Position numbers and translations under genes: made by a program. Of a stretch of 64,000 nucleotides of DNA, positions 26,602 through 37,767 are shown in pieces. The first letter of the stretch is position 1. Each line of letters opens with the position of its first letter. Source of the DNA: Roseiarcus sp963835885 (GTDB taxonomy: Bacteria; Pseudomonadota; Alphaproteobacteria; Rhizobiales; Beijerinckiaceae); contig CAWIHF010000027.1 in the NCBI GenBank assembly GCA_963835885.1, positions 62,001 through 126,000 on the forward strand, given 5' to 3'. The notes under the pieces are model-generated. The model did not search any database and was not told where the DNA came from. It saw only the letters and a list, made by a program, of their open reading frames with translations.

Positions 26602-27010
26602 TCATCCTTCCGCCGGCGTGAAATTGGTCGCCACGCCGTTGATGCAGTAGCGCAAGCCGGTGGGCGGCGGGCCGTCGGGAAACACATGGCCGAGATGCGA
26701 GCCGCATCGGGAGCAATGCACCTCGGTGCGGGACATGCCAAAACTGCGGTCGACCGACTTCTTCGATCGCGCCCCTGACCGGCGTGTTGAAGCTCGGCCA
26801 GCCGGTGCCGCTGTCGAACTTCGTCTTGCTCTCGAACAGTTTTTGGCCGCAGCCGGCGCAGGAGAACACGCCCGGGCGCTTCTCCTAATTGAGCGCGCAA
26901 CTGCCGGCCCGTTCGGTGCCGTGCTCGCGCATGATCGAATACTGCTCGGGGGTCAGCAGGGTGCGCCATTCGGCTTCCGTGTGGGTGACGGGGAAATGGC
27001 CTTGGCTCAT
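26602..27010 (-). CDS. msrB: Peptide-methionine (R)-S-oxide reductase MsrB, with in-frame stop and frameshift
   Basis: Repairs oxidised methionine. From ATG 27010 the frame reads MSQGHFPVTHTEAEWRTLLT, then EHGTERAGSCALN followed by TAG where the family has a tyrosine, then EKRPGVFSCAGCGQKLFES and SGTGWPSFNTPV. An indel near 26750 moves the frame for DRSFGMSRTEVHCSRCGSH, LGHVFPDGPPPTGLRYCING and VATNFTPAEG. Both zinc CxxC pairs and the catalytic cysteine region (RYCING) are present. Two defects in 135 codons could be errors or real inactivation. Confidence 0.88.
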
Positions 27011-27183
27011 GGGGTCCTCCTGACCGAGCAATCCTATCACAGCCGCAGAAATAGGCGGCAGCGCGTCGTTCGCAACGCCGCAGCGCCCTCATCATCACGG
27101 CGGTCGGCGGGCGCGCCAGGGGCCGATTCCCGACCATTACAACGACACTCCGACGCTTCGGCGGTGGTTTTTGTGACCGGGAA

Positions 27184-28049
27184 TCAGCCCGAAAAAACAA
27201 CCGTCTTGCCGTGGTTGAGCAGCACCCGGTCCTCGAGCACGTTGGCTAGCCCGCGCGCCAGCACCCGCCGCTCGATGTCGCGTCCTTTGCGCACGAGGAT
27301 CTCCGGCGTATCGCGATGGCTGATCCGCTCGACGTCCTGCTCGATGATCGGCCCTTCGTCGAGGTCGGAGGTGACGAAATGCGCCGTCGCGCCGATCAGC
27401 TTGACGCCCCGCGCGTGCGCCTGGTGGTAGGGCTTCGCCCCCTTGAAGCCGGGCAGGAAGGAATGGTGGATGTTGATGCACCGCCCCCTGAGCTTGGCCG
27501 CGAAGCCGTCGGAAAGAATCTGCATATAGCGTGCGAGCACGATGAGATCGGCCTTCGCCGTCCTGATCAGCTCCCATGCCTGGGTTTCCTGTTCCATCTT
27601 GGTGTCCCGGGTGATTGGCAGGTAGTGAAACGGGATATCGTCCATATCGATGTGGGCGTAGGTTTCCCGCGGATAATTGGCGATGATCGCGACCGGCTCC
27701 ATCGACAGCTCTCCACTGCGCCATCGGTACAGGAGATCGACCAGGCAATGATCGAAGCGCGACACCATCAGCACGACCCGTTTGTGCCGATCCGAGGGGC
27801 GGATCGACCATGTCATGCCGAAACCCGCCGCAATCGCCGTGAAGGCCGCCCGGAGGGCGCCGACGTCGCCCTCTGCCCTCGCCGGGTTGAACTCGACCCG
27901 CATGAAGAAGTCGCCGGTCTCGGTATCGTCGAACTGCTGCGCGTCGAGAACGTTGAACCCGCCATCAAACAGCGCCGCCGAAACCCTGGCGACGATCCCC
28001 GGCCGATTGATGCAGCGAGAGGGTGAGAATGTGACCGCACGCCGGACAT
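27184..28049 (-). CDS. purU: Formyltetrahydrofolate deformylase, N-terminus frameshifted
   Basis: Hydrolyses 10-formyl-tetrahydrofolate to formate, balancing one-carbon pools. The N-terminal ACT domain is split over frames (RSHILTLS-like start, then NRPGIVARVSAALFDGGFNV and TGDFFMRVEFNPARAEGD). The catalytic domain is intact: VVLMVSRFDHCLVDLLYRW, NIHHSFLPGFKGAKPYHQAH with the catalytic His, and ATAHFVTSDLDEGPIIEQDV with the catalytic Asp. Two indels lie near 27995 and 28020. ATG 28049 (MSGVRSH) is the best start. Confidence 0.88.
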
Positions 28050-28139
28050 CGAAGCCCCATTTCGGCGCCCCGCCATTGGGCGCCGGAGGCCGCTAGGTTC
28101 GGGTAATTCCGGGACCAGCGCAAGCTTGGCTCCGGCGTT

Positions 28140-28275
28140 CAGTCCGATTCCTGCTCGACGCGAAATATTCGGCGCAGGGAATTCGCGCGCGACATCCACA
28201 ATTCTCGACCCATTTCTGCCCGGCTCAGGCCAGAAAGCGCGTCGGTTCCCTGCGATTTTCCTTGCCGGCACGGGA
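28140..28275. repeat. Intergenic island with CCCTG motifs
   Basis: Between purU and the esterase gene (28050-28285) there is no gene. The segment has GATTCCTGCTCG (28146), CGCAGGGAATTCGCG (28173) and GGTTCCCTGCG (28244), degenerate versions of the motif in the islands at 26355 and 58079. It lies 1.7 kb from the first of these. Confidence 0.5.
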
Positions 28276-28285
28276 AACCGGCCGC

Positions 28286-28932
28286 TCAGGGTTTCGCGCG
28301 GCGAACGAGTTCCTCGACCGACGGCAACATCCTCTGGACGATGACGGCCACGCCTGCCGCCGTCGGATGCATCTCCGTCGGGCTGGTTGAGTTGGCGTCA
28401 CCCGCCACTCCGTCGAGGAAGAACGGGTAGAGGAACGCACCGAAGTCTTCGCCGACTGCCGGATAGATCGCGTCGAACGCCTTGTCATATTCGGCCCCCA
28501 GGTTGGGCGCGGCGTCGCATGCCGGCAAGCAGCGTCGGCAGATGGGCAGCCGCGGCCCTGTCAGGATGGCCGTCAGCGCAGTCTTCGTCTGCTCGGGCGG
28601 CAGGCCCCGCAGCATGTCGTTTGCGCCGAGTTCCACAATCAGCGCATTCGCGTCGGCCGGCACTGACCAGTCATAACGGGCGAGTCCGTCCTCCGCCGTG
28701 TCCCCGGAGACGCCGGCATTGACGACGTCGACTTCAAAACCCCTCGCCCTCAGCGCCGCCTGGAGCTGGTCGGGAAAGGCCTTGCCGGGCGGCAAGCCCG
28801 AGGCCTGCGGTCAGGCTGTCGCCCAGAACGACGAGCCGTAGCACTTTGGCCGCAGCCGGCGCCGCGAGCCGGCCGCAAGGAGGGCGGCGACAAAGGCCAG
28901 CGTATGGACGATCGCGCGCCAATGACCATATG
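28286..28932 (-). CDS. SGNH-family arylesterase/lysophospholipase (TesA-like), frameshifted
   Basis: Periplasmic serine esterase. Block I is RLVVLGDSLTAGLGL with the nucleophile Ser; block III is VELGANDMLRGLPPEQT; the last block has EMHPTAAGVAVI with the catalytic His. A hydrophobic N-terminal stretch (IVHTLAFVAALLAAG), read in another frame, is probably the signal peptide. Indels near 28850, 28795 and 28545 divide the pieces. The gene is divergent from the ABC exporter genes, an arrangement known from many proteobacteria, where tesA lies back to back with ybbA/ybbP. Confidence 0.85.
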
Positions 28933-28964
28933 AGTGCGGCTCCGCCTTCAGGAATCCCGACACG

Positions 28965-29658
28965 ATGACCCTTCCCGCAGTCGCGATGCGCGGCGTCGAC
29001 CTAAGCCTTGGCCGGGGCGCCGCCCGCGTGCATATATTGCGCGACGTCAGCCTGACAATCGCGCAGGGGGGAGGCGGTCGGCATCGTCGGGGCGTCCGGC
29101 TCGGGCAAATCGACGCTGCTGATGATCATGGCCGGGCTCGAGCGTCCCGACAAGGGAGAGGTCGAGATCGACGGCGTAAGGCTCGGCGAGCCTTGAGCGA
29201 GGACGCCCTCGCCCGCTTCCGGGGCGCGCGCGTCGGCATCGTTTTCCAGTCATTCCATCTGATCCCGACCATGACCGCGCTCGAGAACGTTGCGGCGCCT
29301 TCGAAGCTCGCCGGCGCGCCCGACGCGGCGAGGCGCGCCCGCGAGGAACTCGATCAGGTCGGACTCGCCGACCGGATGAGCCATTATCCGGCGCAGCTGT
29401 CAGGCGGCGAACAGCAACGCGTCGCGCTTGCCCGGGCGCTTTGCCCGCGTCCCTCGCTGCTGATCGCCGACGAGCCGACCGGGCAATCTCGACGAGGCGA
29501 CCGGTCGGGCGATCATGGACCTCCTCTTCGATCTGCCGGCCCGCCGCAGCGCGACGCTCGCGCTCGTCACCCACGATCCAGCGCTTGCCGCGCGCTGCGA
29601 CCGGATCGTCCGGATGCGCTCCGGCGCGATCGAGACCGCGCCCTTCGTGCCGGCATGA
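28965..29658 (+). CDS. ABC transporter ATP-binding protein (YbbA-like), frameshifted
   Basis: ATPase subunit of a LolD/MacB-type exporter. From the start, AMRGVDLSLGRGAARVHILR is in frame; Walker A (GASGSGKSTLLMIMAGLERP) lies in a second frame after an indel near 29070. Then LARFRGARVGIVFQSFHLIP with the Q-loop, the signature LSGGEQQRVALARALCPRPS and Walker B LLIADEPTG follow, and the H-loop (ALVTHDPALAARCD) sits in a third frame. About 230 residues. The TGA stop overlaps the permease start. The substrate is unknown. Confidence 0.87.
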
Positions 29659-32235
29659 ATGCGACTCGATCGCCGGTTCCAAAGGTCCAGGGCCGGCCGC
29701 CGCTGGCGCGCTTCGCCCTGCGTGACCTGCGCGGCGGACTGGCGGGTCTGCGCATCTTCCTCGTCTGCATCGCGCTCGGGGTTGCGGCGATCGTCGGCGT
29801 TGAGAGCCTGGCGGAGGCGCTCGACAATGGGCTGGGAGCGCAAGGGCGAGTCATTCTCGGCGGCGACGCCTCGTTCTCCCTGATCCATCGCCGCCTGTCT
29901 TCCGAAGAACAGGCGTTTCTTGAGCGCTATGGCGCGCTTTCGACCGTCGCGACGATGCGCGCGATGGCGAGGACCGAGAACGGCGACGCGGCCCTGGTCG
30001 AGGTCAAGGCGGTCGAGCCGTCGTGGCCGATGATCGGCGCGGCGGCGCTCGAGCCCTCCATGTCGACTGTGCAGGCGCTCGCGGAGAACGACGGCTCTTT
30101 CGGCGCCGCGGCCCAGGAGACGCTTCTGGCGCGCCTCCACCTCAAGATCGGCGACGTGTTTCGTCTTGGCGACGCCGAAATTCGTTCTGCGCGCCGTTTT
30201 GGTCAGTGAGCCCGACCGCCTGGCGGTCGGCGTTGGCCTTGGACCGCGCGTGCTGATTTCCGATGCGGCGCTGAATGCGACCGGACTCGTCCAGCCGGGA
30301 TCGCTCGTCCGCTGGACGACGCGCGTCGTCATGGGAGGGCCTGGCGGCGCACCCGACGGGGCAGCCGTCAAAACGCTGATAAAAAAGGCCAACCAGGCAT
30401 TCCCCGAGGCCGGCTGGGAGACGCGCTCGCGCCTCAACGTGTCGCCGGATTTTACCCGCGACCTCAACCGTTTCGCCGAGTTCCTGACTTTGGCCGGTCT
30501 GCTTTCGCTCGTTGTCGGCGGTGTCGGCGTCGCCAACGCGGCGCAGGGCTTCGTCGAGCGCAAGCGGACAACGCTGGCGATCCTGAAGGCGATCGGGGCG
30601 ACCGGAACGAGCGTCGTCCTGCTCGCGCTGGTCGAGTTTGGGATCGTCGCGCTCGCGGGAGCGCTCGCGGGAGCCGCGATCGGCGCGACAATCCCATTCG
30701 CCGTCAACTGGCTGTTCGCCGACATCGTTCCAATCCCGCTCGACCCATCGGTCGATCCGCGCCTGCTGCTGCTCGGCCTCGCCTACGGGCTTCTGACCGC
30801 GCTTGCTTTCTCGGTCGCACCGCTGGGCCGGGCGCATGACCTTCCGGTGACGACGCTGATCCGCGATCTCGCCGAGGAGCGCCAGGGCAGACCCCGCGCC
30901 CGCTATATCGTCAGCGCGGCGCTCGCCGGCGGAGGTCTCATCGCGCTCGCAGTCGCGGCGAGCCCCCAGCGGACGATCGCCGTCGCGGTCGCGGGCGCGA
31001 CCCTAGCCGCATTTGTCGCCCTGCGGCTCGTCGCTCTCGGTATTAAATTCGCCGCGCGCCATGCGCGAGCGTCCTCTCCGGTCGAGCTGCGCATGGCGCT
31101 GGCTGCCATTTACCGTCCAGGCGCGCTGACCGCTTCCGTCGTGTTGTCGCTCGGCCTCGGCCTCACAGCCCTCGTCGCGCTGACATTGATCGACTTCAAC
31201 ATGCGCAACGAACTGCACGAAGCCCAGCCCGGCGTGACGCCGAGTTTCTTCTTCCTCGACCTGCGCAGTTCCCAGGCCGCCGCCTTCCTCGACTTCCTCC
31301 GACGCGAGGCGCCGGGCGGCAAGGTCAGCGAGGTCCCGATGATGCGCGGCCGTTTCGTCGAGATCGCTGGCAAGCCGGTCGCTCAGGTCAAAGCGAGCGA
31401 CAAGGTCGCCTGGGCTCTGGAGGGAGACCGGGGCGTGACCTTTTCGGCAAAACCGCCGGAAGGCTCTGAAGTCGTGGCTGGATCATGGTGGCCAAGCGAC
31501 TATGCGGGTCCGCCCCTCGTATCGCTGGAGAAGGAGGTTGCGGACGGCCTCGGCGTGAAAGTCGGCGACACGATTGTGGTCAACGTGCTCGGGCGGGACA
31601 TTGTCGCGAAAGTCGCCAACCTGCGCAAGGTCAACTGGCGCAGTTTCGCGATCAATTTCGTGCTCGTCTATTCGCCGAACACCTTCAAGGGCGCGCCGTT
31701 CAGCGAACTCGTCTCGACCGCGCTGCCACCGGGCTACGGACCCGACAAGGAAATCGCGCTTCTGCGCGCGGCGGCGCATGATTTCCCGACGGTCGCCTCG
31801 GTGAGCGTGCGCGACGCGCTGGAGACGGTGGAGGGGCTGGTCGCCAAACTGGCGCTGGCGATCCGCGCCGCCACGGGCGTGGCGCTATTGACCTCCGTCC
31901 TCGTGCTCGCCGGCGCGCTGGCGGCCAGCCGCCGCGCCCGGCTGGCCGATGCAACCATCTTGAAGATCCTCGGCGCGACGCGGTCGAGGCTGACCGCTAT
32001 GTTCCTTATGGAATATGCGATCCTCGGCGGGGCTACTGCCGTTTTCGGGGTCGGCGCGGGCGCGCTGACCGCCTATCTCGTCGTCAAGCGGATCATGTTC
32101 TCCGACTTCGAGTTCGACTGGACGTCGGCGCTGGCCGCGGCAGGGGGCGGTCTCGCCTTCACGATCTGCTTCGGCATGATCGGCGCTTGGCGCATTCTTG
32201 GGCAGAAGCCGGCGGCTTTCCTGCGCGAACTGTGA
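29655..32235 (+). CDS. FtsX-like ABC transporter permease (YbbP-like), frameshifted
   Basis: Large inner-membrane permease of about 860 residues, partner of the preceding ATPase. It has the layout of YbbP/LolE-type proteins with two FtsX domains: an N-terminal membrane helix (RIFLVCIALGVAAIVGVESL), a periplasmic domain, a first FtsX block (LLSLVVGGVGVANAAQGFVE, KAIGATGTSVVLL), a second periplasmic domain, and a last block (SRRARLADATILKILGATRS, then LMEYAILGGATAVFGVGAG). One indel near 30175 splits it. The role of YbbA/YbbP is not settled; export of lipids or lipoprotein substrates is proposed. Confidence 0.88.
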
Positions 32236-32311
32236 TAGGATCCAGAGCGGCTAAGTCGCCGGTGCAATAGGCCAAACGACGGCCCGCAGCGAAGGATTGG
32301 GAGCGAACGCC

Positions 32312-34006
32312 ATGGCCGCACTGACGCAATCCTACGTGCACGGCGCGAGTTCGACGCCGCTTCTCGGCGAAACGATCGGAGCGCTCTTGCGCCGAATAGC
32401 CGCCGAGGGACCGGAACGGCTCGCGCAGATCACCCGCCATCAAGGAGTCCGCTGGACCTACGCGGACCTCCTCCGCCGCTCCGAGGACCTCGCCGTCGGC
32501 CTGCAGGGCCTCGGTCTCAAAAAAGGCGACCGGATCGGCATCTGGTCGGCCAACAACAGCGAATGGGTCCTGGCGCAGTTCGGCACTGCCCTCGCGGGGC
32601 TCATCCTCGTCAATATCAATCCGGCCTACCGTTCGCACGAATTCGACTACGCAATCAGAAAGTCCGGTTCCCGGGCGCTGATCCTGAGCCCGGGTCACAA
32701 GAACAACGACTACTTCGCTTCGCTGCGTGCAGTTGCGCCCGAAATCGACTCCGCCATTCCCGGTAGGCTCGCGTCCAGGGGACTGCCCAATCTCGAGATC
32801 GTGATTCGGCTTGGAGCGGAGAAAACACCAGGCATGCTTAATTTCGACGATGTCGCGCGCCCCGCTACGGAGGATGCACGCGCCTCGCTCGCGGCCTTCG
32901 GCACGACGCTGCAATTCGACGATCCGATCAACATTCAGTTCACCTCCGGCACCACCGGGGCTCCGAAGGGAGCCACGCTGACCCATCACAACATCGTCAA
33001 CAACGGCTATTTCATCGGCGAAGCGATGCGCCTGACGCCGGACGACCGCTTGTGCATTCCGGTGCCCTACTACCATTGCTTCGGGATGGTGCTTGGCAAC
33101 CTCGCCTGCGTCACCCACGGCGCCTGCATGGTCAGCCCCTCGGAGGGATTCGATCCGGTCGCAACGTTGGAGGCGGTCCAGTTCGAGCGCTGCACTGGGC
33201 TGCACGGCGTGCCCACGATGTTCATCGCGATGCTCGATCATCCCGAATTCGGCCACTTCGATTTGAGGACGCTGCGGACCGGGATCATGGCGGGCTCACC
33301 CTGTCCGGTCGAAGTGATGCGGCGGGTCGTCGATCGCATGCACATGCGCGAAGTGACCATCGCCTACGGCATGACCGAGACGAGCCCGGTCAGCTTCCAG
33401 AGCGCGCACGACGATCCACTGGAGCGGCGGGTCTCCACCGTCGGGCGCATCCAGCCGCACATCGAGGTGAAGATCGTCGATCGCGAGGGGCGCATTGTTT
33501 CCCCCGGCGTCCCCGGCGAGCTTTTGACCCGCGGCTACAGCGTGATGCGCGGCTACTGGGACGACGAGGAAGCCACCGCTGCGGCCATCGATGACGCGCG
33601 CTTCATGCACACGGGGGACCTGGCGACCATCGATGCGGAAGGCTATTGCAACATTGTCGGCCGCCTGAAGGACATGATCATCCGGGGAGGCGAAAATATT
33701 TATCCGAGAGAGGTCGAGGAATTTCTTTACACCCACCCGGCAATCGCCGACGTCCAGGTTTTCGGCGTCCCCGACGATCGGTATGGGGAAGAGCTGTGCG
33801 CGTGGATCCGCCGGCGCGAGGGCGCAACGCTCAGCGAAGACGAAGTCATTTCATTCTGTCGCGCCTCGATCGCCCACTACAAGGCGCCGCGTTACGTCCG
33901 ATTCGTCGAGTCTTTTCCGATGACGGTGACCGGAAAGGCGCAAAAATACCTGATGCGGCGAGCGATGATGGAACAATTGGCGCTGGTCGAACGTAAGACG
34001 GCTTGA
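32312..34006 (+). CDS. Acyl-CoA synthetase (AMP-binding enzyme)
   Basis: Intact 564-residue ligase of the ANL superfamily that activates a carboxylic acid with ATP and CoA. Visible are the P-loop motif QFTSGTTGAPKGATLTHHN, YYHCFGMVLGNLAC, IAYGMTETSPVSFQ, the hinge region MHTGDLATIDAEGYCNIVGR, LKDMIIRGGENIYPREVEE and the C-terminal catalytic lysine in PMTVTGKAQKYLMR. The closest type is the medium/long-chain fatty acyl-CoA synthase group used in beta-oxidation. ATG 32312 has GGGAG 8 bases before it. It stands alone before ftsH. Confidence 0.92.
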   Translation: MAALTQSYVHGASSTPLLGETIGALLRRIAAEGPERLAQITRHQGVRWTYADLLRRSEDLAVGLQGLGLKKGDRIGIWSANNSEWVLAQFGTALAGLILVNINPAYRSHEFDYAIRKSGSRALILSPGHKNNDYFASLRAVAPEIDSAIPGRLASRGLPNLEIVIRLGAEKTPGMLNFDDVARPATEDARASLAAFGTTLQFDDPINIQFTSGTTGAPKGATLTHHNIVNNGYFIGEAMRLTPDDRLCIPVPYYHCFGMVLGNLACVTHGACMVSPSEGFDPVATLEAVQFERCTGLHGVPTMFIAMLDHPEFGHFDLRTLRTGIMAGSPCPVEVMRRVVDRMHMREVTIAYGMTETSPVSFQSAHDDPLERRVSTVGRIQPHIEVKIVDREGRIVSPGVPGELLTRGYSVMRGYWDDEEATAAAIDDARFMHTGDLATIDAEGYCNIVGRLKDMIIRGGENIYPREVEEFLYTHPAIADVQVFGVPDDRYGEELCAWIRRREGATLSEDEVISFCRASIAHYKAPRYVRFVESFPMTVTGKAQKYLMRRAMMEQLALVERKTA

Positions 34007-34181
34007 TTCTTCGTGGGAGGAACAGCGCAAGCCGCCAAAAGGCTCCAATTGTGCGCTTTACTTTGATTGGAGCAATCTGGGGTTCCCTTGGCAATTCGAT
34101 CGGGCGCGCCTAAATGTCTCTTTGCGACTGGACCGTGAAACGCCGGGAAACATTCCGCCACCCCTCGGTCAAGGGAAGGCT

Positions 34182-36110
34182 ATGAACGCCAATTATCGAA
34201 ATTTTGCCCTGTGGGTGATTATTTTCCTGCTCGTCCTGGCGCTGGTGACGCTGTTCCAGAGCCCCGGCCAAAAGGCTCCTTCGAGTGAAATCACCTTCAG
34301 CCAGCTCCTGAGCGACGTCGACGCGGGCAACATTCGCGACGTCACGATCGCGGGGCCCGACATTTCCGGCCATATGAAGGACGGGCACGCGTTCCAGACT
34401 TACGCTCCGAGCGATCCGAGCCTCGTCCAGACGCTCTACAAGAAAGATGTGACGATCACGGCCAAACCGCCGTCTGACGGCAACAACTGGCTCCTGACGA
34501 TCATTTCCAGCGTTCTGCCCGTTCTGCTGTTCCTCGGGCTCTGGGTCTACATGACGCGGCAGATGCAGGGCGGTGCAGGCAAGGCGATGGGCTTCGGCAA
34601 GTCCAAGGCGAAGCTTCTGACGGAGGCACAAGGGCGGGTCACGTTCGAGGACGTCGCCGGCGTCGACGAGGCCAAGGAAGATCTGCAGGAGATCGTCGAA
34701 TTCCTGCGCGATCCGCAAAAGTTCCAAAAGCTCGGCGGCCGTATTCCCCGCGGCGTGCTGCTCGTCGGGCCGCCCGGCACCGGCAAAACGCTAACCGCGC
34801 GCGCGGTTGCAGGGGAAGCCAACGTCCCCTTCTTCACCATTTCGGGCTCCGATTTCGTCGAAATGTTCGTTGGCGTCGGCGCGAGCCGCGTCCGCGACAT
34901 GTTCGAGCAGGCGAAAAAGAACGCGCCCTGCATCATCTTCATCGATGAAATCGATGCGGTCGGGCGCCATCGCGGCGCTGGCCTCGGCGGCGGCAACGAC
35001 GAGCGCGAGCAGACGCTGAACCAGTTGCTTGTCGAGATGGACGGCTTCGAGCAGAACGAAGGCATCATCATCATCGCGGCGACCAACCGGCCCGACGTGC
35101 TCGATCCGGCGCTCCTGCGGCCCGGCCGGTTCGACCGCCAGATCGTCATTTCCAACCCCGACTTCATCGGTCGGGAGAAGATTCTCAAGGTTCACGTGCG
35201 CAAGGTTCCGCTCGCGCCTGACGTCGACCTCAAGGTCGTCGCGCGCGGCACGCCGGGCTTTTCTGGCGCGGACCTCATGAACCTGGTCAACGAGGCGGCG
35301 CTGCTTGCCGCTCGCCGTGGCAAAAGGGTTGTCACGCGTCAGGAATTCGAGGACTCGCGCGACAAGATCATGATGGGCGCTGAGCGGCGCACGCTGATCA
35401 TGACCGAGGAGGAGAAGCGGCTGACCGCCTTTCACGAAGCGGGCCACGCGCTGGTTTCCGTTTCCATGCCGGCCTCGACGCCCATCCACAAGGCGACGAT
35501 CATCCCGCGCGGCCGCGCGCTCGGCATGGTGCAATCGTTGCCGGAGCGCGACCAGATCTCGCAGAGCTACGAGCAACTGATCGCGATGCTCGCCATGTCG
35601 ATGGGTGGACGGGTCGCCGAAGAGTTGGTGTTCGGCAAGGACAAGGTGACCTCGGGCGCGGCGGGCGACATCCAGCAGGTGACCAAGATCGCCAGGGCCA
35701 TGGTGACCCGCCTCGGATTCTCCGATAAGCTCGGCACGGTCATGTATGGCGAGAACCAGGACGAGGTGTTCCTCGGCTATTCGCTCGGTCGCCAGCAGAA
35801 CATTTCGGAGGCGACCGCCGAGACGATCGACCAGGAAGTGCGGCGGCTGGTGCAGGAAGCCCATGATACCGCCACCCGAATCCTGACCGAGCGCCGAGCC
35901 GACCTGGAAACGCTGGCCAGAGGCTTGATGGAGTTCGAGACGCTGTCGGGCGAAGAGATCGTCGGTCTCTTGCAGGGAGTGAAGCCCGTTCGTGAATCGA
36001 CGTCGGACCGTGAGCCGCCCGCGCCGCCTCGCGCCGCCGTTCCCTCGACCGGCAAACCCAGACCGATCGGCCCCGAAGCCGGCGGCCTTGAGCCGCAGCC
36101 GCAAACTTGA
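34182..36110 (+). CDS. ftsH: ATP-dependent zinc metalloprotease FtsH
   Basis: Membrane-bound AAA+ protease for quality control, normally essential in this group. It has 642 residues: first membrane segment at about 8-26, periplasmic domain, second segment at about 101-124, Walker A GPPGTGKTLTARAVAGEA at about 196, Walker B IIFIDEID, the SRH region PDVLDPALLRPGRFDRQI, zinc site HEAGH at about 418-422 and a Pro-rich tail. ATG 34182 has an AAGGGAAGG box. It is intact and converges on hldE. The tilS gene often found before ftsH is replaced here by the acyl-CoA synthetase gene. Confidence 0.97.
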   Translation: MNANYRNFALWVIIFLLVLALVTLFQSPGQKAPSSEITFSQLLSDVDAGNIRDVTIAGPDISGHMKDGHAFQTYAPSDPSLVQTLYKKDVTITAKPPSDGNNWLLTIISSVLPVLLFLGLWVYMTRQMQGGAGKAMGFGKSKAKLLTEAQGRVTFEDVAGVDEAKEDLQEIVEFLRDPQKFQKLGGRIPRGVLLVGPPGTGKTLTARAVAGEANVPFFTISGSDFVEMFVGVGASRVRDMFEQAKKNAPCIIFIDEIDAVGRHRGAGLGGGNDEREQTLNQLLVEMDGFEQNEGIIIIAATNRPDVLDPALLRPGRFDRQIVISNPDFIGREKILKVHVRKVPLAPDVDLKVVARGTPGFSGADLMNLVNEAALLAARRGKRVVTRQEFEDSRDKIMMGAERRTLIMTEEEKRLTAFHEAGHALVSVSMPASTPIHKATIIPRGRALGMVQSLPERDQISQSYEQLIAMLAMSMGGRVAEELVFGKDKVTSGAAGDIQQVTKIARAMVTRLGFSDKLGTVMYGENQDEVFLGYSLGRQQNISEATAETIDQEVRRLVQEAHDTATRILTERRADLETLARGLMEFETLSGEEIVGLLQGVKPVRESTSDREPPAPPRAAVPSTGKPRPIGPEAGGLEPQPQT

Positions 36111-36139
36111 TTCTTAGGGCGTGAGGGGAACTTGGAGCT

Positions 36140-37676
36140 TTAGTGCGTCACCTCTTGACGCGGCGCCTCCTGTCGACGAGGGGCCTCTTGCCGACGCGGC
36201 GCGGCCAAACTTCGGGCGAGGTCGTCAACGAGGGTAGGCGCAACGTTGGCCCGCCGGATGAGTTCCGACGTCGACTGGCCCTCAACAAGCTTGATCCGCT
36301 CCACCCTGCCGCCGGCGGAACGGACGACGTCTGCGCCGACGATCTGGTCTTCGGAGTAGTCGGCGCCCTTGATTAAAACGTCCGGCATCAATGCGCCGAT
36401 CAGATTGTAAGGCGTGTCGTCTTCGAAGACGACGACCAGATCGACGCAGTCGATCGCGCCGAGGACTGCGGCGCGGGCCCCCGCTCGCTGCACTGGCCGC
36501 GTCGGTCCCTTGAGTTCGAGCCACGGACTCGTCCGCATTGAGGCCAACCACGAGGCGGTCGCAAAGGCGGGCCGCTCCCCGCAGAATCGCGACGTGCCCG
36601 GGGTGCAGAAGATCGAAGCAGCCATTGGTGAAGCCGACGGAAAAGCCCTGCCGGCGCCAATGCTCGCGGATGGCCCGCGCTTCGCCGACCGATGCGAGGC
36701 CTCCCTTGCGAAATGCCGCCAACTCCTCTTGCAGCGCAGCTTCGGCACGCAGTTCATCCAATGTGATGGTCGCCGTTCCAGGTTTCGAGACGACGATTCC
36801 CGCCGCCAGATTGGCGAGCCGCATGGTCTGTTCGATCGGAAGGTCGCCGACCAGCCCGTAAGCGAATGTCGCCATGACGGCGTCGCCCGCCCCCGAGACG
36901 TCGAAAACAAGTTTCGCTTGGGTGGGCATATGGATCGGGACCGAGCCTGACGAAAAGTAGGACATGCCCTTTTCCGCCCGCGTGACCAGCAAGGCCGCGC
37001 CGGTTTGACGGATCACCGTTTCGGCGGCCCGAATGACTTCCTCGTCGGTGTGACAGTTGAGGCCGCTCGCAGCCGCAAGCTCGGAGCGATTGGGCTTGAT
37101 CACGTCCGCGCCGGCGTAGAGGGAGAAATCGCGGCGTTTGGGATCGACGATGACCGGAACGCCCCTTGTACGCGCCATGGCGATCGCGCCGATCAGCACC
37201 CGGTCGGTCAGCATGCCCTTGCCGTAGTCGGATATGGCGAGCGCCCGAGCGCGGGGCAGGACCGACTTGATCCTTGCAAGCACTTCGTCTTCGATCTCTT
37301 CGGAAATCGGCGACGAATCTTCGCGATCGATCCGCATGAGATGATGACTGCCGCCCATCAGGCGGGTCTTGGACGTTGTGATGCGACCCCGCGTAACGAT
37401 CGCCTCGGTCGTCACGCCCTCGGCGCCGAGCAGCGCAATCAGGGATCCGCCTTCCGAATTGTCTCCGACCAGCGTAATCAGGATCGGGGCGCCGCCGAGG
37501 CGCGCGACGTTGCAGGCGACGTTTCCGGCGCCACCCACCACGAGCTTGTCGCGCCGATGGCGAAGCACCGGCACCGGCGCCTCAGGCGAAATGCGATCGA
37601 CGTCGCCGCTGACGAATATGTCAAGCATCGCCTCGCCTAGGACGACAATCGGCGCTTCCGGAATGTTCAGCAGCAT
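36140..37676 (-). CDS. hldE: Bifunctional heptose 7-phosphate kinase / adenylyltransferase HldE, frameshifted
   Basis: Makes ADP-heptose for lipopolysaccharide core. Residues 1-320 form the kinase: VVLGEAMLDIFVSGDVDRIS, LVVGGAGNVACNVARLGG and VFDVSGAGDAVMATFAYG with the catalytic Asp. The adenylyltransferase follows with FTNGCFDLLHPGHVAILR. One extra A near 36525 shifts the frame inside GLNADESVARLKGPTRPVQ; the rest (VVVFEDDTPYNLIGALMPD, then VLIKGADYSEDQIVGA) is clear. The C-terminus ends in a short repeat, APRRQE twice then APRQEVTH, beyond the normal end of the family. Confidence 0.92.
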
Positions 37677-37767
37677 CCTGTTCCCCGGTCGACTGACACC
37701 CGGGGCGAGACTAGCTTACGTTGCGTTATAAGGGAAGCCGTCAATTCGCCGAAAAAACGGCGGTTCC

